Shown here: piece by piece, positions 44,098 to 51,905 of the stretch | Numbering within the stretch: position 1 is the stretch's first letter | How the letters are laid out: each line of letters starts with the position of its first letter | Source: CAYLHX01 sp964383675 | Lineage (GTDB): Bacteria > Patescibacteriota > Gracilibacteria > UBA1369 > LOWO2-01-FULL-3 | Assembly (NCBI GenBank): GCA_964383675.1 | Contig: CAYLHX010000008.1 | Coordinates: 1 to 53,092 of the forward strand | DNA: 53,092 bases | Direction: 5' to 3' | Program-made: the position numbers and the translations under genes | Notes under the pieces: generated by a model | What the model was told of the DNA's origin: nothing | The model's database searches: none | Seen by the model: the letters and a program-made list of their open reading frames with translations, nothing else

Positions 44098-44535
44098 ATG
44101 GACAAATTTCAATCAATTCTTTCATACTTTTTTGTCGCCGCACCCGGCTCCAACTTCAAATACTATATTCCGGTAGGACTGCTTGCGGCTGTTCTCATTA
44201 TTGGCGGATTAGTCTTCTCCAAAATATACAATCAAAAGAAAAAGACCAACCCAGCCTTTAAAAACACCTTCAAAAAGGTGTCCAAGCATTCCGTATTAAT
44301 GGGGCTTCTATTTGTCTTTCTAATGGTAGTACGCTATGAAAGAATTCCTTATTTCTCTATGAGAATATGGATATATGTAAGTTTACTATTCTTGGCGTTC
44401 CTTGTTTATAAGCACGTAAAAGCTTTCAAAGTAGATTATCCGCGCGAGCTAGAAAACACAAAGCTTATTCAAAAAACCACAGAACAAAGAAAATCCGAGC
44501 AAAGCAAATATCTAGCGAAAAAGAAAAGACGTTAA
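44098..44535 (+). CDS. Small membrane protein of unknown function
   Basis: A 145-aa protein with three predicted helices (about 19-43, 62-78, 85-108) and a basic C-terminal tail ending KYLAKKKRR. The N-terminal KYYIPVGLLAAVLIIGG helix is probably a membrane insertion signal. It lies 11 bases after lgt and ends 10 bases before the convergent greA. No family recognised. Confidence 0.7.
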   Translation: MDKFQSILSYFFVAAPGSNFKYYIPVGLLAAVLIIGGLVFSKIYNQKKKTNPAFKNTFKKVSKHSVLMGLLFVFLMVVRYERIPYFSMRIWIYVSLLFLAFLVYKHVKAFKVDYPRELENTKLIQKTTEQRKSEQSKYLAKKKRR

Positions 44536-44545
44536 TCTTAAACGC

Positions 44546-45088
44546 CTAATCTAGTTTTACGATTTCATATTCCACAGTCCCAGCAGGAACAATCACTTTA
44601 ACTTTTTCACCTTTTTGCTTATCCAATAGAGAATTTCCTACAGGAGATTCGTTGGAAATTTTCCCGTCAAAGGGATCTGCTTCGGTTGAACCTACAATGG
44701 TATAGATCTCCAAATCATCTTTACTCTTGGAAAGATTCCTTAGATGAACGGTGGTTCCAAGTTGAACAGTCTTAACTGAACCATGTTTATCCGCAATAAT
44801 CTTGGCATGCTTGATTTTTTCCTCCAGCTCCATAATTCTTCCCTCAACAAAAGCCTGCTCATTTTTTGCCTCTTCATACTCGGAGTTCTCGGAAAGGTCT
44901 CCGTAACTTATGGCCTCTTTAATTCTCTCCGCAACCTGCCTTCTCTTAACGTTCCTCAAATGATCAAGCTCCTCAACCAGCTTATTTAAACCGTCTTTGG
45001 TAATCAGAGTCGCTTTTTTCCCATCTTCAGTCAAAAACTCATCATGAGCTACTTGTGTACTATCATCTTTTTTTACTTTCTTTGGCAT
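44546..45088 (-). CDS. greA: Transcription elongation factor GreA
   Basis: A 180-aa factor that rescues backtracked RNA polymerase by stimulating transcript cleavage. The coiled-coil tip DLSENSEYEEAKNEQAF is the hallmark, with acidic residues that reach the polymerase active site. The C-terminal FKBP-like domain contains SPVGNSLLDKQKGEKVKVIVP. There are about 25 extra residues at the N-terminus before TLITKDGLNKL. It lies 29 bases after rpoD and probably ends the dnaG-rpoD-greA unit. Confidence 0.96.
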   Translation of the reverse strand: MPKKVKKDDSTQVAHDEFLTEDGKKATLITKDGLNKLVEELDHLRNVKRRQVAERIKEAISYGDLSENSEYEEAKNEQAFVEGRIMELEEKIKHAKIIADKHGSVKTVQLGTTVHLRNLSKSKDDLEIYTIVGSTEADPFDGKISNESPVGNSLLDKQKGEKVKVIVPAGTVEYEIVKLD

Positions 45089-45117
45089 TTTTAATTAAGT
45101 TAATTTGATAATTCATT

Positions 45118-46353
45118 CTAGTGCGGACGGATTTTAGCACTAGTTGGATGTTCTTTCAATTTTTGTAATACTTTTGCCTCAATCTGTCTGATACGCTCAC
45201 GGGTAACATGGAACTCTTGACCAACTTCTTCCAAAGTATGACCAACGCCATCTTTAAGACCAAAACGCATTTCAATGATCTTTCGTTCACGCGGAGAAAG
45301 ATACTGCAACATTTCATGAATGTTCTCCTTTAGTAATTGTCTGTTTGTTGCATCTGCGGGAGAAAGAGCCTCATCATCTTCAATAAAATCACCCAATTTA
45401 CTATCTTCCTCTGTACCCACCGGAGCTTCAAGCGAAACAATGTCCTGTGAAATCTTCAAAATATGACGAACCTTCTTCACATCCATATCCATTTCGGCAG
45501 CTAACTCTTCCACCAAGGGTTCACGTCCAAGCTCCTGAACCAAACGTCTCTGAGCATGGGTAAGCTTATTAATGGTCTCAACCATGTGGACAGGAATACG
45601 AATCGTCCTGGCCTGATCGGCAATGGCACGAGTTATAGCCTGACGAATCCACCAAGTGGCATAGGTAGAAAATTTGAATCCGCGATTTGGGTCGAACTTC
45701 TCAACCGCCCTAAATAAACCGATATTTCCCTCCTGAATCAAATCCAAGAAAGAAAGGCCTCGGCCAATATATTTCTTTGCAATACTCACAACCAAACGAA
45801 GATTGGCCTCGGCCAACTTCGCCTTCGCCGACTGATCCCCCTTAGCGATACGTCGGGCCAACTCAACCTCCTCTTTAGCCGTAAGAAGTGGTACTCGACC
45901 AATTTCACACAGATAAAGCCTAATCGAATCATTGGCGATCTCCTTAAAATCAGCCTCCTTTCTCTTTTTCTTCTGCTTACGCTCCGTTAATGTAAGGATC
46001 TTTTCCACGCTTTCCTCATCTATATCATCCAAAATATCAGAATCACTATCAGAATCAGCAGCCGGACTAGCAGTCTTTTTCTTGCTACTAGCAGCACCAA
46101 CCTCCGCATCTTCATTATCGAACATCAAAGAATCCTTAGTATCGATAACCTCAATTCCCAAGTCTAAAAACAAACTATAGATCTCATCAAGCAACAGAAC
46201 GTCCTCCTCAATATTAGGCATGGCCTTTAGAAGCTCTTGGTGAGTCACAAAACCTTGCTCTTTACCCTTCTTAATCAAATCCTGAACCTCTTTTGAGAAC
46301 TTCGACATTTGATCGTCGGTCGGCTGTGCGATAAATTTACTTGTTCTTGCCAT
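45118..46353 (-). CDS. rpoD: Primary RNA polymerase sigma factor (sigma-70)
   Basis: A 411-aa housekeeping sigma factor. A region 1.1-like N-terminal domain (about 10-75), an acidic Ser/Asp linker (about 85-115), region 1.2 (RLYLCEIGRVPLLTAKEEVELARRI), region 2 (YIGRGLSFLDLIQEGNIGLFRAVEKFDPNRGFKFSTYATWWIRQAITRAI region), region 3, and region 4.2 helix-turn-helix (TLEEVGQEFHVTRERIRQIEAK) are all present. It follows dnaG with a 17-base overlap, the conserved dnaG-rpoD order of the macromolecular synthesis operon. It would recognise the TTGACA/TATAAT-type promoters described here. Confidence 0.97.
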   Translation of the reverse strand: MARTSKFIAQPTDDQMSKFSKEVQDLIKKGKEQGFVTHQELLKAMPNIEEDVLLLDEIYSLFLDLGIEVIDTKDSLMFDNEDAEVGAASSKKKTASPAADSDSDSDILDDIDEESVEKILTLTERKQKKKRKEADFKEIANDSIRLYLCEIGRVPLLTAKEEVELARRIAKGDQSAKAKLAEANLRLVVSIAKKYIGRGLSFLDLIQEGNIGLFRAVEKFDPNRGFKFSTYATWWIRQAITRAIADQARTIRIPVHMVETINKLTHAQRRLVQELGREPLVEELAAEMDMDVKKVRHILKISQDIVSLEAPVGTEEDSKLGDFIEDDEALSPADATNRQLLKENIHEMLQYLSPRERKIIEMRFGLKDGVGHTLEEVGQEFHVTRERIRQIEAKVLQKLKEHPTSAKIRPH

Positions 46354-48121
46354 AAATTAACTGTTTAAGTCTATCCAAAAGTTCCACTAATTTCTTCCCA
46401 TCCTGAGCTTCTTCCGCCTGCACAATTTCCAATCTTAAATGCTCAAGTTTTTTATCAAGGACATCTTTATTTAGCTTGTCAACAAGCTTTTCCAGCTCTT
46501 CCTCCAGAATCTGGCTGGAAAACTGACCATACAGGTCTTCAACGTATAAAGACATCAGATCAATTTTAGCTCTTAGCTCAGGTGCAAACGCTTCACGCAA
46601 ATTATCAACTCCCGCACTTTTTCGCGTTGAATTATACTGATCACTCAAACCCTTGTAAATAGCTTTAAATTCCTCATCAAAACTCTCTTCAGACAAGTTT
46701 TCACCAACTAAAGCAAACAACTCCGGCTGAAAGATCAAAAGCCCCAAAACCAGCTGCTGTAAGCTCATTTTAGCACCTTCCCCCACCAGAGAACTCCCCT
46801 TCGAGCTGGACTCCTGTCTAGCCGGATGACCAGCCGGAAGCTTAAAAGAGGCAATTTCATCATACAGAAACTCCTCTTTTACCCCTAACTTAGCAGCCAG
46901 TGATTTCACATAGAAATCAAGATCGGTAGGTGTCATCTCCTTATAAAACGGCAAAAGCTCCTTTAAAACATTTTTGCGACCACTAATGGAGGAAAGATCA
47001 TGCCCCTCAACTAGCTTCGCCATATAGAAACTGACAAAATCCTGAGCCTTGTCAATCAATTGTGCAAAAGCCTCGCCCCCCTCCTCTTTCACCACATCGG
47101 CCGGGTCCTTTTGACTCACCCCGGCAACAGTCTTAACCATTATCTTGCCGTTCCGCAGCAAAGAAAAGCTACGTTTTGTGGCTTCAAAACCAGCCTCATC
47201 GGTGTCGAAACAAGTTACGACACTGGAAGTAATGCGCTTTAAAATCTTAACCTGATCCTCGGTTAAAGCCGTTCCTGAGGTAGCAACCACATTCTCCACA
47301 CCGGCCTGAAAAGGCAGAATCACGTCAAAATACCCCTCCACCAAGACAGCCTGATCTTTTCGCTTAATCTCCTGTTTAGCGTGATATAGGCCATACAAGA
47401 TCTTACTTTTATTATAAATCGGATTTTCCGGCGAATTCAAATATTTCGGTGACTGCTCCTTCTTTAAAGCTCTGCCACCAAATCCGCAAACCCGGCCCAG
47501 ATAATCAAATATTGGAAAAATAAGCCTGGCACGATACTTGTCGTAAATATTTTCGTCAGCAAGGTTCTTCGAAGTTGCCAAGCCGGACTTTACCAACACT
47601 TTCCGACTGATGCCCTTCTTAATAAGCAAAGGATAAAGCGCATCATAGGCGTCGGGGGCAAAACCCAATCTAAACTTCCTTATCGTCTCATCGGTCACGC
47701 CTCGTTTATATAAATAATCCAACACCTTCTGTCCATCATTGGTCGTAAACAATTGCTTCTCAAAAAACTCACAAGCCAGTTCATGTGACTTGAAGTACTC
47801 GTCCTTCTCATTCTTCTGTCCTTTATTAAATTTGGCAACATTTTCAACCTTTATCCCCGCCCTGTCGGCCAAAAGCTGTATCGCCTCAACAAAATCAACC
47901 CCCTCTATCTCTTCAATAAAACTAATCACATCCCCTCCCTTGTTACAACCGAAGCAATGGCAAATCTGTTTTTCCGGGCTAACCACAAAACTCGGAGACT
48001 TCTCACTATGAAAAGGACAAACACCCTTGTAATTTTGTCCGGCCTTCTTTAACTGCACATATTGTGAAACTACTGTCACAATATCCACCCTGCTCTTAAT
48101 TTCATCGACAAGGTCCGCCAT
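46337..48121 (-). CDS. dnaG: DNA primase
   Basis: A 594-aa primase that makes RNA primers for replication. The start MADLVDEIKSRVDIV is the usual one; the frame extends 6 codons upstream to a TTG. The CHC2 zinc site is Cys35-His38-Cys56-Cys59, the TOPRIM core contains LVEGYFDVILPFQAGVENVVATSGTAL and CFDTDEAGFEAT, and the C-terminal helical part (about 430-594) would contact the helicase. It overlaps rpoD by 17 bases and has its own promoter at 48148-48176. Confidence 0.96.
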   Translation of the reverse strand: MADLVDEIKSRVDIVTVVSQYVQLKKAGQNYKGVCPFHSEKSPSFVVSPEKQICHCFGCNKGGDVISFIEEIEGVDFVEAIQLLADRAGIKVENVAKFNKGQKNEKDEYFKSHELACEFFEKQLFTTNDGQKVLDYLYKRGVTDETIRKFRLGFAPDAYDALYPLLIKKGISRKVLVKSGLATSKNLADENIYDKYRARLIFPIFDYLGRVCGFGGRALKKEQSPKYLNSPENPIYNKSKILYGLYHAKQEIKRKDQAVLVEGYFDVILPFQAGVENVVATSGTALTEDQVKILKRITSSVVTCFDTDEAGFEATKRSFSLLRNGKIMVKTVAGVSQKDPADVVKEEGGEAFAQLIDKAQDFVSFYMAKLVEGHDLSSISGRKNVLKELLPFYKEMTPTDLDFYVKSLAAKLGVKEEFLYDEIASFKLPAGHPARQESSSKGSSLVGEGAKMSLQQLVLGLLIFQPELFALVGENLSEESFDEEFKAIYKGLSDQYNSTRKSAGVDNLREAFAPELRAKIDLMSLYVEDLYGQFSSQILEEELEKLVDKLNKDVLDKKLEHLRLEIVQAEEAQDGKKLVELLDRLKQLIYGKNK

Positions 48122-48147
48122 AAAATAAAGATTTATCAAGTAGTGAT

Positions 48148-48176
48148 TTTATACCCCAAAGCCCCACCCAAAACAA
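48148..48176 (-). promoter_or_regulatory. Promoter of dnaG-rpoD-greA
   Basis: On the minus strand: TTGTTT (48176-48171), 17-bp spacer, TATAAA (48153-48148), 26 bases before the dnaG ATG. Confidence 0.6.
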
Positions 48177-48177
48177 C

Positions 48178-49227
48178 CTATCTATTCCTGCTGGGGACAA
48201 AAACCAGCGCCCCGGCCAAAAGCAACATCAGTATCACCAGCGCCAGTATGATAAAAAGCTTCTGCTGACTACTCACAAACATCAAAGATAAAAATCCAAA
48301 CAACCCGGTAACCAACAAATAAAGTAAAACCACCTGCCTGGCCGACATCCCTAAATCCAGTAGACGATGATGAAGGTGCTTCAAATCACCCTGCCAAATT
48401 TTCTGGCCACTAAAAAATCTCCGTAAAATAACCCAAACCATATCCAAAATTGGAATCCCCAAAACCAAGAAAGCCGTCGCCACCTTCCCACCGGAAAAAA
48501 TAGCAAGAGTGGCGATCATAAAACCAAAAAAGGTACTACCACTATCCCCCATCAGGATCCTAGGCTTTGGAAAATCGAATAACAAAAACGCTAAAGCACA
48601 AACCGCCAAAATCAAAGCGATCAGGGCCATTCCAAGCTGATTCTCGGGATTCTCATGCAAGCCGGGATAGATACTCAAAGCAAAAAGGGTAATCCCCGCT
48701 ATAAAGCTCACCCCACTGGTCAAACCGCTAACTCCGTCAATAAAATTCATTGTATTTAAAATCACCATCACCCAGCCAATTGTAAACATCACACTTAGAA
48801 CAAAAACCCCCTGAAGCGCTATTCCCGTAAAATCCAGAGTACCTATGAATGGAAGATTTATAGACAATATCCCAACCCCACTAAAGACAAGGACCAAGCA
48901 GGCCACAAACTGCACAAAGAGTCTCAACAAAGGACTCAAACTAAACATATCATCCAAAAAGCCCAATAGCACAATTAGTCCCGCAGCGACCAATAACCCA
49001 ATCACCGTGGCATTCAAAGGCACGAAAACCAAGGTCGAAACCAAGAACGACAAAAAAATTATCGTCCCGCCGTAATAAGGTATCGGCGCTCTGGCTAGCC
49101 CATATTTATGAGGACGGTCCAAAAGCCCAATCATCGGAAAAAGCTTCAATGCGATAAAAATCAAAATGACCGTTAAGCCAAAAGAAAACAAAGCCGGCTG
49201 CCAAAAATCAATCAAAACATTTTGCAT
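48178..49227 (-). CDS. WecA/TagO-type undecaprenyl-phosphate N-acetylhexosamine-1-phosphate transferase
   Basis: A 349-aa integral membrane enzyme that starts assembly of a surface polysaccharide on the lipid carrier. GFLDDMFS, NTMNFIDGVSGL, MGDSGSTFFGF and the DLKHLHHRLLDLG loop are visible. The HLHHR loop is WecA/TagO-like, not the HHHFE of MraY, so a teichoic-acid or O-antigen-like glycan rather than peptidoglycan lipid I is favoured. DGVSGL has Ser where the family usually has Asp. It follows truB by 23 bases but also has a TATAAT ending just 6 bases before its ATG. Confidence 0.9.
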   Translation of the reverse strand: MQNVLIDFWQPALFSFGLTVILIFIALKLFPMIGLLDRPHKYGLARAPIPYYGGTIIFLSFLVSTLVFVPLNATVIGLLVAAGLIVLLGFLDDMFSLSPLLRLFVQFVACLVLVFSGVGILSINLPFIGTLDFTGIALQGVFVLSVMFTIGWVMVILNTMNFIDGVSGLTSGVSFIAGITLFALSIYPGLHENPENQLGMALIALILAVCALAFLLFDFPKPRILMGDSGSTFFGFMIATLAIFSGGKVATAFLVLGIPILDMVWVILRRFFSGQKIWQGDLKHLHHRLLDLGMSARQVVLLYLLVTGLFGFLSLMFVSSQQKLFIILALVILMLLLAGALVFVPSRNR

Positions 49228-49233
49228 ACCCCT

Positions 49234-49239
49234 ATTATA
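49234..49239 (-). promoter_or_regulatory. -10 element immediately before the WecA-like gene
   Basis: Perfect TATAAT (minus strand) with only 6 bases to the ATG at 49227, implying a leaderless transcript. No convincing -35 is visible. Confidence 0.45.
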
Positions 49240-49250
49240 CCGATCATTCC

Positions 49251-50126
49251 CTAACTAAAAATCCTTTTTTTGAATTTAATCATTCCATCATCAAATTGAT
49301 CGATTACTCCAACAACTTTACCCTTGTAAAAAGCTATTACCGGCTCTTTTTGTTCAATTTTATTATACAAAATCTTAGCACCATCCTTCACCCCCATGAA
49401 CTCAACGTCACTTAGCTCAATAGAGCTAAAAACAGAGACGAAATCCTCAATACTAATCAAATACTGTTCAATTTTATTATTCAGCACTTCCACTTTAATA
49501 GCTTGCGCAATATCAAAATCGGCCACAGCAAGCCTGCGCAGCTCGCAGACATAGCCCCCAACCCCCAATTCCCTGCCCAAGTCATGAACCAAACTTCGTA
49601 TGTAAGTACCGCTTCCACAAGAGACCGTGAAACGCACCAACGGCCAATTAAAATCCTCCACCTTGAAGTCGTAAATTTCTACATCTCTCACCTTGTCCTT
49701 CAACTGCTCTTCCACATCCACACCCCGCCTCACCAAGTCACAAAGCCTCTTTCCCAGAACTTTCACGGCAGAAAATTTTGGTGGCACTTGTCTGATTCTG
49801 CCCATAAATTTGCCTTCAATCACCCTCTTTAAATCCGCAGAAGAAAAACTTTTATCAGTGTCGCCCAACTCAACAACGCCATCGGCATCAAAGGTGTCGG
49901 AAACAAAACCAAATTTGGCCAAAACCTCATATTTTTTATCGCAACCTATCAAAAACTCCAAAAGTTTAGTCCCCTCTCCCAGCGCCACCAACAAGAGCCC
50001 CGTGGCCAGAGGGTCAAGAGTCCCCGCATGTCCCACCTTCTTTTCTCCACTAATACGCTTTATCTGCCGAATGACATCAAAAGAGGTCAGCCCCTGATCT
50101 TTGTCAATTAACAAAAAGCCGTTCAT
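49251..50126 (-). CDS. truB: tRNA pseudouridine-55 synthase TruB
   Basis: A 291-aa enzyme forming pseudouridine 55 in the T loop of tRNAs. The catalytic Asp38 lies in HAGTLDPLATGLL; KKYEVLAKFG, the RQVPPKFSAVKVLGKR segment and CGSGTYIRSLVHDLG are family motifs. The C-terminal part (about 235-291) is a short PUA-like domain. It lies 9 bases after murE in the same direction. Confidence 0.96.
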   Translation of the reverse strand: MNGFLLIDKDQGLTSFDVIRQIKRISGEKKVGHAGTLDPLATGLLLVALGEGTKLLEFLIGCDKKYEVLAKFGFVSDTFDADGVVELGDTDKSFSSADLKRVIEGKFMGRIRQVPPKFSAVKVLGKRLCDLVRRGVDVEEQLKDKVRDVEIYDFKVEDFNWPLVRFTVSCGSGTYIRSLVHDLGRELGVGGYVCELRRLAVADFDIAQAIKVEVLNNKIEQYLISIEDFVSVFSSIELSDVEFMGVKDGAKILYNKIEQKEPVIAFYKGKVVGVIDQFDDGMIKFKKRIFS

Positions 50127-50135
50127 AAAAGAAAA

Positions 50136-51485
50136 TTAAGACTCAAATCGCACATTTGGCATTTTCACCCATTCATCAGGATAAATCTCCACCTCCACCT
50201 CCCTTTCCAAAAGCTCCTCAATTACCTTGCGATCATTCCAAGGAATCCTCTTACCCTTCAACATCAAAACCTCTTCAGCCCCCTTTCCTGCAACCACCAC
50301 CGTATCCCCCTCTTTGGCAATCGTCAAAGCCAGACGTATAGCCTCTCGACGATCCGGTATTTTCCAGAAACCTTCCCCCTCTTTTCTGGGAATCCCCTCG
50401 GAGATCTGATCGAGTATCTGCCACTCATCCTCTTCATAAGGATCATCATCAGTTACTATTACATAATCGGCATGCTCATTAGCTATGGCCCCCATTTGCG
50501 GACGCTTAGATTTATCTCTACCACCACCCGTAGCACCGAAAACCACAATCAATTTACCGGAAGTCAGCCTTCTATAAAGTGCGAAAAGATTCTCCAACGC
50601 ATCGGGAGTATGAGCATAGTCCACAATCACACTATAATTTTGCCCCTTATTAACATGCTCAAAGCGACCGGCCACCGCCTCACTCCCTTCAAGCCCGCGC
50701 TTCACCACCTCCAAGTCAACTTGCAAAGCTATCGCCACAGAGGCCGCAGCCAAGGCATTGTAAACATTGAAGTCGCCGGGCAATTTTAACTCAATAGGGA
50801 TGGCGTTATTGGGCACATGCATAACAAAGTGAGTACCTTCCGGCTTTTTTTCGACCTTCTCGGCATAAATAGTCGCCGATTTAAGGCCGTAAGTAAGTTT
50901 CCTATCCACCACAAACTGATCAAAAAAACTGTAGTATTTGTCATCAGCATTGAGAATTATCACTTTGGGAACACCAAATTTTCTACGGCCACGCGAAACC
51001 TTTTTAAAGAGTTTCGCCTTAGCATTAAGATAGTTATTCAAATTACCATGATATTCAACGTGGTCCGAAGTGACATTGGTCATAACCGCAATATCAAAGT
51101 TCACACCAAAAACCCTTGATTGAGTCAAAGCATGAGAGGTCACCTCTATGACAGCATATTTACAACCATCCTTTAGCATCCTCTTAAGCAATTTCTGCAG
51201 CTGGAATGGCCCGAGGGTGGTTTGTTTGGAGTTATTGCCCCACCTCTGCTCTCCAATCTGAAAGTTTATTGATGACGTCATCCCCACTTTGGCACCGGAT
51301 TTGTTTAGAATGTTGGTAATGAAATTAACAGTCGTAGTCTTTCCATTAGTGCCGGTAACGCCAATAACAATCATCTTATCTGCCGGAAACAGATACCAAA
51401 GCGCCGCTATAAAAGCCACAATCTTATGGTAAAAAAGCCTTAAAGGATGAGTATCCGGGATGATTTTTTTCAGAAAACTTAACAT
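50136..51485 (-). CDS. murE: UDP-MurNAc-tripeptide synthetase (MurE-like Mur ligase), short N-terminus
   Basis: A 449-aa ATP-dependent ligase adding the third amino acid of the peptidoglycan stem. The P-loop VTGTNGKTTT is about residue 46, followed by EVTSHALTQSRVFGVNFDIAVMTNVTSDHVEYHGN and AGKGAEE near the C-terminus. The usual N-terminal UDP-binding domain (about 90 residues) is replaced by about 40 residues with a hydrophobic stretch. The substrate-selecting motif is DDDPYEED rather than DNPR (the meso-DAP form), so the amino acid added is uncertain. An ATG at 51515 would add 10 residues and overlap the riboflavin kinase stop by 14 bases, but a TATAAT covers it, so the ATG at 51485 is preferred. 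Confidence 0.88.
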   Translation of the reverse strand: MLSFLKKIIPDTHPLRLFYHKIVAFIAALWYLFPADKMIVIGVTGTNGKTTTVNFITNILNKSGAKVGMTSSINFQIGEQRWGNNSKQTTLGPFQLQKLLKRMLKDGCKYAVIEVTSHALTQSRVFGVNFDIAVMTNVTSDHVEYHGNLNNYLNAKAKLFKKVSRGRRKFGVPKVIILNADDKYYSFFDQFVVDRKLTYGLKSATIYAEKVEKKPEGTHFVMHVPNNAIPIELKLPGDFNVYNALAAASVAIALQVDLEVVKRGLEGSEAVAGRFEHVNKGQNYSVIVDYAHTPDALENLFALYRRLTSGKLIVVFGATGGGRDKSKRPQMGAIANEHADYVIVTDDDPYEEDEWQILDQISEGIPRKEGEGFWKIPDRREAIRLALTIAKEGDTVVVAGKGAEEVLMLKGKRIPWNDRKVIEELLEREVEVEIYPDEWVKMPNVRFES

Positions 51486-51501
51486 ACTGTTTGATTTGCG
51501 A

Positions 51502-51867
51502 TTATTTGCGGGCATTATACCAATTTTCTACAAATCGAACATCATCTTTAATCTGCAGAGCCAAAGCCGCAGCATCATCAAATTTTTTGATGGGGCGAAT
51601 TTTTTGAAGCAGCTCTACAATAACCTCCCCATCAGAAAAAAATTCGCCCTCGAAGTCCAATAAAAAAGCCTCACAAATTTTTTCTTCAAGCTCAAAAGTG
51701 GGCCGCGGTCCAAGGTGGACCGCGGCCCTAAACTCCTCATCATTCACAAGCACTCTTCCGACAAAAACCCCACTTTCCTCACCAAAGTAAGGTAAATTTA
51801 TAGTCGGAAACCCCAAAAGTCTTCCTCTCTTTTGTCCCTCCACAATTTTTCCCACAATTTTTTCCAT
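51502..51867 (-). CDS. ribF: Monofunctional riboflavin kinase (RibF C-terminal domain only)
   Basis: A 121-aa protein making FMN from riboflavin. It starts MEKIVGKIVEGQKRG; the GRLLGFPTINL motif (PTxN) is the nucleotide/metal site, and HLGPRPTFE and LLDFEGEFF with LLQKIRPIKKFDD follow the family. The FAD synthetase domain of bifunctional RibF is missing; neither neighbouring reading frame contains it. The frame runs upstream to a TTG, but the conserved region starts after the ATG at 51867. Within the gene there is a perfect 13-bp hairpin (51700-51728). It shares a 38-base divergent promoter region with the next gene. Confidence 0.88.
   Translation of the reverse strand: MEKIVGKIVEGQKRGRLLGFPTINLPYFGEESGVFVGRVLVNDEEFRAAVHLGPRPTFELEEKICEAFLLDFEGEFFSDGEVIVELLQKIRPIKKFDDAAALALQIKDDVRFVENWYNARK
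51514..51519 (-). promoter_or_regulatory. -10 element inside the end of the riboflavin kinase gene
   Basis: Perfect TATAAT on the minus strand, overlapping the upstream candidate ATG of murE. A transcript from here would only include the ATG at 51485. Confidence 0.4.
51700..51728. repeat. Perfect GC-rich hairpin inside riboflavin kinase
   Basis: Two 13-base arms (51700-51712 and 51716-51728) pair without mismatch around a 3-base loop. It covers the codons for AVHLGPRP. No terminator T-run follows on either strand. Confidence 0.85.
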
Positions 51868-51905
51868 ATCTGGCGTTATTTGTACAAAGAATATATCATA
51901 TTGCC

